This document shows, piece after piece, positions 29,240 to 39,395 of a stretch of 64,000 nt of DNA; position 1 is the first letter of the stretch, and every line of letters starts with the position of its first letter. The notes below the pieces were generated by a model. That model had not been told where the DNA came from. It saw nothing but the letters and a program-made list of their open reading frames with translations, and made no database searches. Location: the NCBI GenBank assembly GCA_951799405.1, contig OX637338.1:2108001-2172000 (forward strand), in the 5' to 3' direction. The position numbers and the translations under genes are program-made. The stretch comes from Agapetus fuscipes (taxonomy: Eukaryota > Arthropoda > Insecta > Trichoptera > Glossosomatidae).

Positions 29240-29590
29240 TTATATTAATTTTAAAACTAAACAAATTTCAAAACTTAATTTAACTCGGATATTTCACGAA
29301 CTGTTTAGAGAGAACTTACATTATTCTCGACGTTTCGTCAGCGAAGTAGCCAATGTCTTCAGGAGAACATCCTCTCTGCACGACGACTGAGGATGAACTG
29401 GGTTGCACAATTAATTGACATTGGCATGTTCATCCTCAGTCGTCGTGCAGAGAGGATGTTCTCCTGAAGACGTTGGCTACGTCGCCGACGAAATGTCAAG
29501 AATGATGTAAGTTCTCTCTAAACGGTTCGTGAAATATCCGAGTTAAATTAAGTTTTGAAATTTGTTTAGTTTTAAAATTAATATACCTAA
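29240..29590. mobile_element. Long palindrome, Penelope-like with ribozyme-like cores
   Basis: Arms of about 155 bp: ACTCGGATATTTCACGAACT (29283) and its inverted counterpart GGTTCGTGAAATATCCGAGT (29525-29544), with CATCCTCAGTCGTCGTGCAG inside. Each arm has CTGAAGA and GAAA(C/T)GTC separated by a weak stem (second arm GTTGGC/GCCGAC at 29470-29491). Penelope-like retroelements carry minimal hammerheads of this form in their terminal repeats. No RT frame adjoins, so the assignment is inferred. Confidence 0.6.
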
Positions 29591-29844
29591 TTGTCAAAAT
29601 GTCAAACGACCGTAATTCTAACTTAAACCTAACTTTTATCAATATGTACAAAATATTGCAATAAAAACTAAAATACATCTAATTACAATAAATACTCCCC
29701 AAAGTAAGCATAGCTTGTGTTTTGGGGAGGATTCCAACTTATCTTAACTTAAAATTAATCACTTAATAGATAAACATCCTAAAAATCCAAACATGTCTTC
29801 ATAATACTGTTTATTTACTCAACCCAACTAACTCAAATAAATCA

Positions 29845-30086
29845 GTACCCTTAGTACAAGTTGCAAAACTTGAGAAAAGTAAAGTTTACGGAAAATATTA
29901 AAGAGTGATTTCTCCCAAAATCTGCCGTTTTTGTTTCTTACACTTTATGGTCTTAGCAAAAGAGTTACACTGATGAAGAAAATCAAGTTCAAACAAACAA
30001 AAACGGCAGATTTTGGGGGAAATCACTCTTTAATAATTGCCGTAAACTTTACATTACTCAAGTTTTGCAACTCGTACTAAGGGTAC
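29845..30086. mobile_element. G snap-back element, complete
   Basis: GTACCCTTAGTACAAGTTGC to GCAACTCGTACTAAGGGTAC. TCA before and TGC after, with no clear duplication. Same arm sequences as 7062-7304. Confidence 0.8.
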
Positions 30087-30449
30087 TGCAGGTACACATT
30101 GGGTATCTACACTTTATTGTACAAATTCATTTACTTGGCACAGAGCAATCGCATGTTTCTGTTTCTCGATAAACTCTGTGCACTCAGTTCGCGGGAGATC
30201 TTTCGCGGTTAAATGCTTGCAATGGTAATTAATTAGACAAAGCAATTTGCACTTTCCAGCAATGGCTTTCAAAGCACACGACGCGAGCACCTTGCGCAAA
30301 ACCAAACTCAAAACACAGCCACTCGGGTTATGTCATCCAACGCTGGGAGTGTTCCGCTAAAAAACACTTTCTATTTTGTTTCACGCTTACAAAACATCTT
30401 AAGGACAAGAAATATTGTAATAAACGCTAAACCGAACGACTGTTATAGC
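30087..30449. other. Unassigned stretch with one small minus frame
   Basis: A 65-codon minus frame (30114-30311) is Lys/Cys-rich without a family I recognise. It could be a host exon or chance. No neighbours support either view. Confidence 0.3.
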
Positions 30450-30480
30450 CAGGGCCGGATTAAGTTTTCTGTGGGCGATA

Positions 30481-30794
30481 TCCGGTCGATAGCTCAGTTG
30501 GTAGAGTGCTTGCATTCCATGCCGTGAGCCTTGATTTGAATCACGCCAAGGATGATATCCCGTTTCGGTGTTTATTAATAAAATACCCGCAAGGTTTACT
30601 CAGCCTTCACAAGAAATAAGTGCCAGCCCTCTCGGGAGCCGGGAAACCCCCACTTCAACTGAAGTTGTTGACTTAAGGCCGGCCCGCTTATCTGTAAAAA
30701 TAAACAGGTTCAACTCGCCACATGCCAGCCACCCCTTCGGGAATAACGCGGCAAGAAGTTACACTACATGTGTAGCTTAGTTGCGTTTTTTGCG
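30481..30794 (+). mobile_element. B SINE inside hAT
   Basis: CCGGTCGATAGCTCAGTTGG to TAGCTTAGTTGCGTTTTTTG. GTGGGC before (30471) and after (30794) is a likely short duplication. B box decayed (TTGATTTGAATCAC). Confidence 0.8.
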
Positions 30795-30967
30795 TGGGCC
30801 GTGGTGCGGAAAAAACTCGGGGCCCCCTATATGCCCCCTTCCATGAAAATTACCCCTATTTTTTTCAAAACGCAAAAGACGCACAACGCAAAAAGAAAGT
30901 TGAAATGTTTTCTATACATTTTTTTAACCTCTGGGGGGCTTTTGGTCACGTATGCCTTATATTAATA

Positions 30968-31378
30968 ATGCAAGATTTTTATAGCGCCTTTTCATGTCTC
31001 TTGGTCATGCCAAAGGCGCTTGCTCATATGAGCGCGCGAACAGGTAAGTCTTCAACCCCTTCTAAAACTGCTCTCCAGATCCATTTCGCGCAGGTCATCT
31101 GGGAGGCCGTTCCATATCGTTGGAGCAGGCACCTTGAAGGCTTGATCTCCAAAAACGGTCTTCTTATCCCTTCTTGGAAACTCCATCTGACTGCGACATG
31201 ATGCTGCTGATCGCAGTGTTGCTGTTCTGCTGCTTGTGGTGGCTGGAGCTATCATGTTTTTAAAGTATTGCGGTGCGGTCCAGCGCAGGCTCTTGAAGAC
31301 CAGCAAACCAATCTTGTACTGGACGCGTCCCTAAATCTTCAGCCAGTGAAGGGATTTTAAGGATAAAAGATTTATATA
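30968..31378 (-). pseudogene. L2/CR1-like LINE C-terminus inside hAT
   Basis: Minus frame 31052-31306 includes TTSSRTATLRSAASCR, KKTVFGDQAFKVPAPTIWNG and LPDDLREMDLESSFRRGLK, the conserved C-terminal block. The 3' end is GGCGCTATAAAAAT. One of the better-preserved fragments. Confidence 0.75.
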
Positions 31379-31544
31379 AAATAATTTGTATAAAATCTGT
31401 AATCGGGGCAAATTGGTGGCAAATGCCGGCAAAGACATGGGCACTCAAAACAACGTTCAAGTTTTTTCCCCCTTTGGGCGTGGAGGCCCTAGTTCGCTCT
31501 CACGGCTCGAACCGCCCTTAATCTGGGCCTGGTTATAGCAGTGT

Positions 31545-31715
31545 AGAGTCCGTGGATTAATGGTTAACGGCTGAGCTTGCAATGCAAGTGGGATCCGGTT
31601 CTCTTCTCGGCGAGATGAAAGATCGTTTGGGTTTCCATCGTGATTTACCGACTTGTATTGGATATGTTGTATTCTGCTTGCTGAATGAAGAGTTGTTGTA
31701 AATAAATCGTAGGAA
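31545..31715 (+). mobile_element. Possible fourth tRNA-like SINE, single copy
   Basis: GTCCGTGGATTAATGGTTAA resembles an A box and GATCCGGTTCTCTTCTCGG a weak B box about 35 bases later. Then GAAAGATCGTTTGGG and an AATAAATCG end. No second copy in the window. Confidence 0.35.
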
Positions 31716-31857
31716 AATGCTATCAGCAATTTTTGAAAACTTGTGAAAAAGTTTTGAAAAAAAAAACATATCTAAGTACGTACGTGTATGAATCGATAAA
31801 AATTAATAACAAAAATAATACAGACAAAAAAATTGTCGACTGGGTTTCTAAGGAAAA

Positions 31858-32095
31858 GCTTACTTACACGTCGCTTGTGGGAATGCATTTAATATGAATC
31901 TCAAATGATACACATCTTTTCAACTTAGATTTAGATTTAGATAAGTTGATTTTTTTTCATGTACCGTTTATAGTATGTTCTATTTTAGGTATGTTTTGTT
32001 CTGTCTTGTGATGTTTTGACATTGCAATGATTTGACATTACAATGTTTTGTCATGTAATGTATTGTCATTGTACTGTTCTATCATAGAAACCAAA
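31858..32095 (+). mobile_element. A 3' fragment followed by an M right arm
   Basis: A tail to TTAGATTTAGATTTAGATAAG (31946), then the M core TTTTTTTCATGTACCG, ATGTTCTATTTTAGGTATG and degenerate TGATGTTTTGTCAT repeats to 32095. Confidence 0.65.
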
Positions 32096-32184
32096 TAGAG
32101 ATCAGTTTTTGTCGTCCTTTGCCCTCCCCCGCCCTTCTTTCCGCACCCCTCCCCCCTTCACCTACAAGTTCACTTCGTGCTTAG

Positions 32185-32217
32185 TGCATCATCATCATCA
32201 TCATTCATCATCATCAC
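32185..32217 (+). repeat. (CAT)n microsatellite
   Basis: About eleven CAT units with one break; it could be a LINE tail without its body. Confidence 0.6.
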
Positions 32218-32440
32218 AATAAAACAACAACACTAAACAGAACCAACTCTATTTTATAGCACGGTAAAATAATTCTTACTGTAATTGATTGCAAGGGTTA
32301 TAGTGGCGCGGTTTCAGAACGCAGATGGTTCCATTGTTGGGCAGGCTTTATATGAAGCTGTTCACAGCTTTTAAGTGAATCGGCAACACTTTATGAAATG
32401 ATTTTAGTCCAGAGGTTCCCAAACTTTATTTCTCATGGAC

Positions 32441-32898
32441 CACTTGACGTATAGATTGGTATGAGACTGACCACCGATGCTATAGAAAATGGTTCACTTT
32501 GCCAATGTCACCTCTGTTTTAGGGAAGGTCGAAGAGTTGCAGGGTGTATGTTTATTTGAGATTTGGGTTTTTATGTTGAAAGGTCACGTGCGGCATGCGC
32601 AAGCGCGAACGTATACGTGTCTGGTTGTGAAAATACAATTTTTTTTTAATAGATTTGTGGAAAGGAATGCAATCCACCAACCTATTTTACCTGGCCAGTT
32701 GTCTTTATGCGAAAGCAGAAGCTTGTGTGCATGCAACGGCATCTGTTGAACCAGGGTCGAAGTTATCGTCGCGGGATTCGAACCAGCGTTATCCGGTTCC
32801 AAATAACCTGTCTTGATCCCCGCGGCTATAACACCGACGTATATAATGTGAATCTTCAATGTTACATATCTTTGCAACTAAGATTTGATTAGATTACA
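32441..32898 (+). mobile_element. A repeat split by an H SINE
   Basis: ACTTGACGTATAGATTGG to TGGTTGTGAAAATACA, then TATATAATGTGAATCTTC to AAGATTTGATTAGATTA after the H insert. Confidence 0.8.
32637..32838 (-). mobile_element. H SINE, short subfamily
   Basis: GGAATGCAATCCACCAACCT, GCGAAAGCAGAAGCTTGTGT, AACCAGGGTCGAAGTTATCG and GGGATTCGAACCAGCG (B box complement). Same internal deletion as 22378-22553. Confidence 0.75.
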
Positions 32899-33204
32899 TC
32901 ACTTCCAAATTTTTTTTGGTTCCGGTGGACCCCCGGAAAATTATTTCGGTTTCAGTTACGGATATGGATATTTTGAGATAAATTTTGGATATACGATACC
33001 GTGGTTTTTCGTAGACCCCCTCTTACAACTTGTGGACCTCCATTTTTATGCCACGCCAATGTAGACCCCTGAAGAATTTTTCCCGTGGACACTTAGGAAG
33101 CCCACCTGAAGCGCTATTCGGCTAAATTCCTTGCGACCTCAAGGTGACGAGATAGCGATTCGTGTCCATAAATAAGGTGTACTGTGATTTTGTTATCTAT
33201 GGAT

Positions 33205-33330
33205 TTGGTTCGCAATCGCACTCTACCAACTGAGCTTTTGACCGGACTTTTTACTAGCTTGGTCGCTGCTACTAAGTGCCAATTCTTAAGCAAGACCCAG
33301 TAGCTGTAAGGCTGGATGGACCTTATGGTG
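33205..33330 (-). mobile_element. B head joined to a C body fragment
   Basis: B head complement (CTCTACCAACTGAGCTTTTG, 33218) and C body complement (AGACCCAGTAGCTGTAAGGC). Order corresponds to a C-B composite on the minus strand. Confidence 0.6.
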
Positions 33331-33476
33331 TGAGAGAGCTTAAGATCCATGGAAAGTTCCGGAATGCACTGAAGACAAGCAAATTTCTAGCATCATTTGC
33401 ACAAGCGCCCTTGGAGTGACTACATCGTGAAACGGCGCTATAAAGAAATCACCAACTCTTCATCATCATCAAAGTG
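33331..33476 (+). pseudogene. L2/CR1-like LINE 3' end
   Basis: Reads LKIHGKFRNALKTSKFLASF before CACAAGCGCCCTTGGAGTGA, ACGGCGCTATAAAGAAATC and an (ATC)n tail at 33460-33474. Only the extreme end remains. Confidence 0.65.
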
Positions 33477-33504
33477 TAAGGATTTTAGCAGAATATCTAA
33501 AATC

Positions 33505-33858
33505 GGTCACCAAAGGTCCATCCAGCCTTACAGCAACTGGGTCTTGCTTGAGAATTGGCGCTTTTTAGCGACGACGACCAAGCTCGTAAAAAGGTCGATG
33601 GCTCAACTGGTAGAATGCTTGCATTCCATGCCGAGAGCAAGGGTTCGATCTCAATGTTTACTCAGCCTTTACAATAAATGAGAGCCAGCCCCCCGGGAGC
33701 TGGGAAACCCTCACTTCAACTGAAAGTGGTTGGTGTGAGGCCGGTCTCCTTACCCGTAAAAAGAAATAGGTCCCGAATCGCCACATGCGACTGCTTCGGG
33801 GATAACGCAGGCAAGAAGTTACACTAAATATCTAGCTTAGTTGGGTTTTTTTGTTGCG
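33505..33858 (+). mobile_element. C-B composite SINE
   Basis: C body from GTCACCAAAGGTCCATCCAG to GACCAAGCTCGTAAAAAGGT joins the B head TCGATGGCTCAACTGGTAG, then the full B body to TAGCTTAGTTGGG. The same join point (CGTAAAAAG) occurs at about 26099. Confidence 0.75.
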
Positions 33859-34297
33859 CTTCTATACCACGTTGGGAATCACTGTTTTAGTCGCCACTTG
33901 CTGCTTCCACGGCTCTGGGATACTATTCTCACGGAAACAACGGCCGATGAAAGCACAGAACGTTAATGGCAATCCACGATCCGCTGATACTAGTACTGCC
34001 GCGCATTGGTACTTAAGCTACTTTCAAAATATTAAATAACATCAATTTAACTTGTACACAATAGACTAAACATTTTATTATTTTTATTAGCACTTCCTTG
34101 ATATACAACACCTTCTCTCAGGGTCAGTCTCCCCTCCACTGACCCACGCCCTGTATATCCATCCCATCCGGGGATGTGTCACAGGACTCGCATGCAAAAG
34201 GTTATGTGAGATGCGAGTGGCAGAAGGCCCTCCCGTGAAGCTACACTGGCTGGCATGAGGCTGACTACCCATAGTGTAGAATTTTTTTTTTTAAATG

Positions 34298-34963
34298 TAT
34301 ATCGACGGTTAAAAGGCAGTAAGCGATATAAACTTAATTGTTCAGTGCCCTGAGTACGAGTTGCAAAACTTGAGTAAAGTAAAGTTTACGGAATGTATTA
34401 AAGAGTGGTTTCCCCCAAAATCTGCCGTTTTTATTTGTTTGAACTTGATTTTCTTCATCACTGTAACTCTTTTGCTAAGACCATTAAGTGTAAGAAACAT
34501 AAACGGCAGATTTTGGGGAAAATCTCTCTTTTATACTTTCCGTAAACTTTACTTTACTCAAGTTTTGCAACTCGTACTAAAGGTACGGGAGAGCAGTTTA
34601 AAGTTTGAGATTGCAGAAAAATGGCACAACTTTTATATTTTTTATCATATCGTTAAAATGAAAACAGCTCTTAAATTAAAAAAAAAAAAGCATTTATTGG
34701 CATTTCTATTAATGTCGTTTTACGATGTTGTACTATTTTTTTATGTCACAAGCGCCTTTAGGGTTAAAAAGGCCAAAATCTTGTCGGTTACACAAAAACC
34801 ATACTTCGAAAACGCAATCGTTTGCTTGGGCATAAACAACACAAAAATCATCGTAGAACTATGGGAGTTAGCGCATTAGAAAGAGCGGGAAATTTCAAGT
34901 AGGATGGCAATCATTACTAATTTTTGACTAAAATGTCGCTAATTCCTTTTAACCGTCGATATG
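34298..34963. mobile_element. F MITE carrying a G element
   Basis: TATATCGACGGTTAAAAGG to CCTTTTAACCGTCGATATG. The G palindrome 34344-34586 interrupts the left side. The 172-codon frame at 34361-34879 simply crosses both. Confidence 0.8.
34344..34586. mobile_element. G snap-back element inside F
   Basis: GTGCCCTGAGTACGAGTTGC to GCAACTCGTACTAAAGGTAC. Since it interrupts F, this G copy moved later than F. Confidence 0.8.
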
Positions 34964-35047
34964 TATAAAAAACACTGATTAATACTAGTGATTAGATTGA
35001 TTTGTCGATAAAACAAATAGTAAGTTTGTTTTGGTTTCGGCCTCTTG

Positions 35048-35215
35048 GCCATCTTCGGTTGACTTATGGGTATGAGGCCGACCAGCCATACTTTAAAAAA
35101 TGGTTGACTTTGCCAATCTCACCTTTGTTTCAGGGAAGGTCGGCAAAAGTTAAACAAAAGGTGTACCAAATTTTGAAGTTTTCAGCCTTGTACCAACCGA
35201 TAAGTCAAGGAATTT
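35048..35215. mobile_element. Two A heads facing each other
   Basis: A head plus (GGTTGACTTATGGGTATGAG to GGAAGGTCGGCAAAAGTT) followed after 30 bases by the inverted head (CCTTGTACCAACCGATAAGT). This is a small snap-back arrangement. Confidence 0.6.
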
Positions 35216-35529
35216 TAGATTTTTCTAAAATATGCTCAGAATATATTTTATACGGTAAGTAGTTATTAAAATTCCTTGAAGTGTATCGAAAGTAAATAAT
35301 AAACGCTTACGGTGTTATTCACACACAGCAAGTCCATGGCTCAGCGGCCACGTAACGTTGATCCATGGATCAGCTACGGACAAACGCGTTGTGAATAATC
35401 CGGTTAGTGCACACTGATGAAATCTATGAATCACCTTATGATAAACACTCTACGTGTAAAATATTTCTAATTATACCAAACGGAGCATAAAATATGTCCA
35501 CGAGGCACTATGATGTGGTCTGTATTTTA

Positions 35530-36545
35530 AACCATAGGCGATTCTTCAAACCAGGCGAGATACTTCAAGCCAGGCGAGAAACTTCAAGCCACTGGTGATA
35601 CTTAAAGTCATGTGAGATACTATAAACCAGGCGAGATACTTGAAGCAAGGCGAGATATTTCAAGTCAGGGGAGATACTTCAAACCAGGTGAGATACTTCA
35701 AGCCACTGGTGATACTTAAAGTCATGTGAGATACTATAAATCAGGCGAGATACTTGAAGCAGGGCGAGATATTTCAAGTCAGGGGAGATACTTCAAACCA
35801 GATGAGATACTTCAAGCCACTGGTGATACTCAAAGCCAGGTGAGATTCTTCAAGCCAGGCAAGATACTTGAAGCAAGGCGAGATATTTCAAGTCAGGCGA
35901 AATACTTTAAGCCAGGTGAGAAACTTCAAGCCACTGGTGATACTTAAAGTCATGTGAGATACTATAAACCAGGCGAGATACTTGAAGCAAGGCGAGATAT
36001 TTCAAGTCAGGGGAGATACTTCAAACCAGGTGAGATACTTCAAGCCACTGGTGATACTTAAAGTCATGTGAGATACTATAAACCAGGCGAGATACTTGAA
36101 GCAGGGCGAGATATTTCAATTCAGGGGAGATACTTCAAACCAGATGAGATACTTCAAGCCACTGGTGATACTCAAAGCCAGGTGAGATTCTTCAAGCCAG
36201 GCAAGATACTTGAAGCAAGGCGAGATATTTCAAGTCAGGCGAAATACTTTAAGCCAGGTGAGAAACTTCAAGCCACTGGTGATACTTAAAGTCATGTGAG
36301 ATACTATAAACCAGGCGAGATACTTAAAGCAAGGCGAGATATTTCAAGTCAGGGAGATACTTCAAACCAGCTGAGATATGTACTTCAAGCCACTGGTGAT
36401 ACTTAAAGCCAGGTGAAATACTTCAAGCCAGGCGAGATATTTCAAGCCACTGGTGATACTTCAAGCCGTGCGAGATACTTCAAGCCACAGGTGATACTTC
36501 AAGCCGTGCGATATACTTGAAGCCAGGCGAGATGCTTCAAGCCAG
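35530..36545 (+). repeat. 19-bp satellite with 114/228-bp higher-order pattern
   Basis: About 53 monomers of the type GAGATACTTCAAGCCAGGC. The variant GTCATGTGAGATACTATAA recurs at 35607, 35721, 35949, 36063 and 36291, spacings 114, 228, 114, 228 bp, i.e. 6 and 12 monomers, giving a 342-bp repeat. Monomers at the 3' end (36400-36540) are less regular. Confidence 0.9.
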
Positions 36546-36689
36546 CTTATATTGCCCCGACAAATCGGTCTAAAATAATCAAATATATCACAGAAAATTT
36601 GCTCTCCTCAAAAAAACTGCAATTTTAATTAATTGTTGTTTTTGCTATGTAGCTATATGTGTGCCTATATTGTATGTGACCGAAATGGC

Positions 36690-36860
36690 ATTTACTAGAA
36701 AGTCGTGTCGACGACTTGCCCGTGACAGATGTGTCTGTGGACAAGTTAACTGTGACTGAAAAGTCTTGTGGACAATCTGTCTTGTAACTAATTTGTCGAT
36801 GGCTGAGCCTGCTGTAGACGGATTGTCTGTGACTGATTTGTCGTGGTATCCCAGTCGAGA
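36690..36860 (+). repeat. Degenerate short tandem repeats next to the satellite
   Basis: Loose repeats around TGTGACTGAAAAGTC / TGTGACTGATTTGTC / CGTGACAGATGTGTC and TGTGGACAA. The unit is roughly 17-20 bp and irregular. Confidence 0.4.
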
Positions 36861-37136
36861 TGCTTCCAGCTATTTCCCACGAGACAATATCTTGCACCAA
36901 CCACGGGCTGTCTCGTATAAATTAATAACATCTTATCAAAACTATATCTACACATCAAGTCAGAATCTCTTCACGCGGATTTACATTCAAAGAATGTCGC
37001 CGTGCGGACCATGGGAGAGTGCTACTCGTATTCATAAAAAATGCTATGGCCCACAGCCTCACTGTGCTATGCGTAAATGTATATCGCAGTATCTCATAGT
37101 ATCGTTTATGAATACTGTGTGACGTTGGGTCTATAT

Positions 37137-37200
37137 TAGGGATGTTATGGATATGAAGTTTCGGATACGGATATAGATAAGGATATCCATAACATCCCTG
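37137..37200. mobile_element. 64-bp hAT-like micro-element
   Basis: TAGGGATGTTATGGATAT and ATATCCATAACATCCCTG are inverted ends making up most of the 64 bp. GTCTATAT is repeated exactly at 37129-37136 and 37201-37208. Confidence 0.8.
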
Positions 37201-37254
37201 GTCTATATACCATTCTTACTTTAATTTAAGTTGTTAAGATAAATGTTTTAACTT

Positions 37255-37745
37255 TTAAAAATCATATTAAATGCATGCTCACAAACAGACACGTGTAAGT
37301 TTGCGCTAACAAATGCAAATCAAAATATAAAGCCTACAACTTTTAACGACTTTCCCTGAAACAGAGGAGGCGTGGGGGTTTCCCTGCACTCAAGGAAACA
37401 GATACTCTTTTCTCGTGAAGGCTGAGTAAGCCTTTATGTTATTTTATTTGTTTTTTTTTAAATAAACACCGAAATGGGAAATCATTTCTGGCCCATTCAA
37501 GACTTAGTTGCTGTAAGGCTGGATGGATGGTATTTCCTAAAGGCTTATGTATTTTTCAACACAGGGGAGAGCATAAACATTTTTTTTTTTTTTTTGTATT
37601 CCGCTGTTATTCGACTTCACGACCTTACATTTACCAATCCACAGCGTTAACCACCAGGCTAAGGACCTCTTTCAAATATTGGAAAAGTGAGCTATTTTTT
37701 ACAGTATAGGCGGTCAGCCTCATACCAACCTATTAGTCAAGGAAT
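37255..37745 (-). mobile_element. A repeat split by a B+C composite
   Basis: A pieces at 37255-37365 (GCATGCTCACAAACAGACAC to CTTTCCCTGAAACAG) and 37673-37745 (TTGGAAAAGTGAGC to ATTAGTCAAGGAA). The gap is filled by the composite below. Confidence 0.7.
37366..37672 (-). mobile_element. B body fused with C, minus strand
   Basis: B body (GGCGTGGGGGTTTCCCTGC, AAATAAACACCGAAATGGG) then a C segment (TTAGTTGCTGTAAGGCTGG to TTCGACTTCACGACC and ACCAGGCTAAGGACC). Heavily mutated. Confidence 0.6.
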
Positions 37746-38124
37746 GATGAATTAAAAGTAAAAAATATAATTACAGCATCAATCCCATTGTAAAACGATA
37801 AGAAGAGCTTTTAAAAGGTTCGTGACATGCTCCAGATCCATTTCAACACAACAACACAAAAAACTAGCTATCGAATCGAAATAATAATTGCTAATGTATC
37901 AGCCAATGATGTATTACAATAAATGGACCTATTGCGAAATGTTTTTAAAAGCAAAAATACATATATTAATCGTCCTTTTAGCATTAATTATTGCAAAGAC
38001 CGGAAATAACACAGATAGCACAAATGTATGAGACAATAAAGAAAGGAGTTTGCATTTGGAGAAATAAAACATGTGGGAAGGTAAAAACTGTTGAGAGTGC
38101 AAAAAAAACATGTTTTTCAATAAA

Positions 38125-38421
38125 ATAATAATATTAGGATGATTTATTTGGTGAGCGCTGTTTTTGTATGTATCACACCTCAAGAGCCCTCTGCAAGCTT
38201 GGTCGTCGCTGTAGAAAGCGCCAATTCTCAAGCAAAACCCAGTTGCTGTAAGGCTGTATGGACCTTTTGGTGACCGGTCATTGGTAAAGGTTTTATGAAT
38301 TTTGTAACCCAGCGAAGAGCAAATTTGAAAATATAAATGGTATATTTTTTGTGCTCCGCCGGGATTCGAACCCTTAACCTTCCCATTCAGAGTCCGCAGT
38401 GCTACCATTGAGCTACCGACA
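38125..38421 (-). mobile_element. C SINE with type-1 end
   Basis: (ATT)n tail, GATTTATTTGGTGAGCGCTG, CAAGAGCCCTCTGCAAGC, GGGATTCGAACCC and head end TTGAGCTACCGAC. The long minus frame 37929-38483 crosses it and is not a gene. Confidence 0.8.
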
Positions 38422-38534
38422 TTAATAATTTTATAGTAGGATTTGTTATACTTACAACAATAGCTTTTCAAATAAAACCGCATGCTATTAAAAATGTCTT
38501 TTAAAATGTATTTTTGTTGTATCTATAAACTTAA

Positions 38535-38746
38535 TTGGCATATTTAAGGCACGCCCACAAGCAGGTAAATGTAAGTGCGCGGTTACACATGCTGCATGTG
38601 TACATACAAAATAAACCAAACCTCACATGAATATAAACTTTGCTACTCCTGCCGCCTTTCCCTGAGACCGGGGTGGCATTTGCAAGCAAACCAAGTTTTT
38701 ACAGCATTAGGGGTAAGACTCATACCAACCTATTGGTCATCGAACT
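38535..38746 (-). mobile_element. A repeat, diverged
   Basis: GCACGCCCACAAGCAGG, CTTTCCCTGAGACCGGGGTG and CATACCAACCTATTGGTCA. Confidence 0.7.
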
Positions 38747-38857
38747 ACACGAGGATGAGATACATAGAAGTCTACCAGCAACTCTGCAAAAGCTCTGGCC
38801 ACACAAAACGAAATGGTAAGAGTTCTAATTTAAGTTACAGGCTTAACCATACTTTTG

Positions 38858-38923
38858 ATGATGATGATGATTTTTATAGCGCCGTTTCGTGACTACTGTC
38901 ACTGCAAGGGCGCTAAGTATTAA
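38858..38923 (-). mobile_element. L2/CR1-like LINE 3' end
   Basis: (GAT)n tract, TTTTTATAGCGCCGTTTCGT and GTCACTGCAAGGGCGCT: the complement of the tail at 33395-33476. Confidence 0.65.
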
Positions 38924-38939
38924 AAAGATACTTTATACC

Positions 38940-39155
38940 GCTTTTATACTGTAAAACTTTGTTCACTTTAACCAATGACACCCCGGTTTCAGGGAAAGGC
39001 GGTAGGAAGGTGTATGAAAATATTCATGATCACGTGAGGTTTGTTTTTTTATGTGATTACACATGTATCAACGTGAGCTTACGCGTGTCTGGTTCTGGTC
39101 ATGCATTTAATTTGAAATGTGAAAATTAAAATACCTTTGCAACTTAGATTATGGA
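38940..39155 (+). mobile_element. A repeat, diverged
   Basis: ACTGTAAAACTTTGTTCACT to CCTTTGCAACTTAGATTATG. Head missing. Confidence 0.7.
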
Positions 39156-39164
39156 TACAGTGTC

Positions 39165-39395
39165 CTTTTTCATTCTTATGTTTGTTTGTCTTACATCCAT
39201 CTGAGCTAATTTCACATGTGCAATGTTTGCTTGTATGTATACCTACTGAAATTTTAAAATACTGAAATATACTGAAAACAACTCGCACATTATCGCATTT
39301 TAAGGGATTTTCTTTTCTCAGATTGTGTAGAATGTGATTCTTAAGTCAATTTTAATGAAAGGCCATCTTTGAATCAAATAACATACAAGCCAGTT
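39165..39395 (+). mobile_element. D MITE, right end replaced by C
   Basis: TTATGTTTGTTTGTCTTACA to AATAACATACAAGCCAG, then the C SINE begins. Confidence 0.7.

Larger units (their letters stand above)
30450..31531. mobile_element. hAT element with two passengers, 8-bp duplication
   Basis: CAGGGCCGGATTAAG at 30450 and CTTAATCTGGGCCTG ending at 31531. GTTATAGC is duplicated exactly (30442-30449, 31532-31539). A B SINE (30481-30794) and a LINE fragment (30968-31378) lie inside. Native hAT sequence between them (GGGGGCTTTTGGTCACGTAT) is also in 9488-9893. Confidence 0.9.
32410..33884. mobile_element. hAT element packed with other repeats, 8-bp duplication
   Basis: CAGAGGTTCCCAAACTT at 32410 and ...CCACGTTGGGAATCACTG ending 33884. 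TTTTAGTC is duplicated on both sides (32402-32409, 33885-33892). CAG/CTG ends with GGTTCCCAAAC are a classic hAT terminus. Inside: an A repeat with an H SINE in it, a C/B fragment, a LINE tail and a C-B composite. Native sequence includes GTGGACCCCCGG and GTAGACCCCTGAAG (32917-33110). Confidence 0.88.

Noticed and set aside
30794..31201. 135-codon plus-strand ORF
   Set aside because: Runs from B SINE into hAT sequence and then antisense to the LINE fragment; no coherent protein.
34361..34879. 172-codon plus-strand ORF
   Set aside because: It crosses a G palindrome nested in an F MITE; other copies of G and F are not open in this frame.
35726..36289. Two near-identical 73-codon ORFs
   Set aside because: They are readings of the 19-bp satellite, 342 bp apart, matching its higher-order period.
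37929..38483. 184-codon minus-strand ORF
   Set aside because: Its middle is a C SINE with the usual antisense readings and the rest has no motif.
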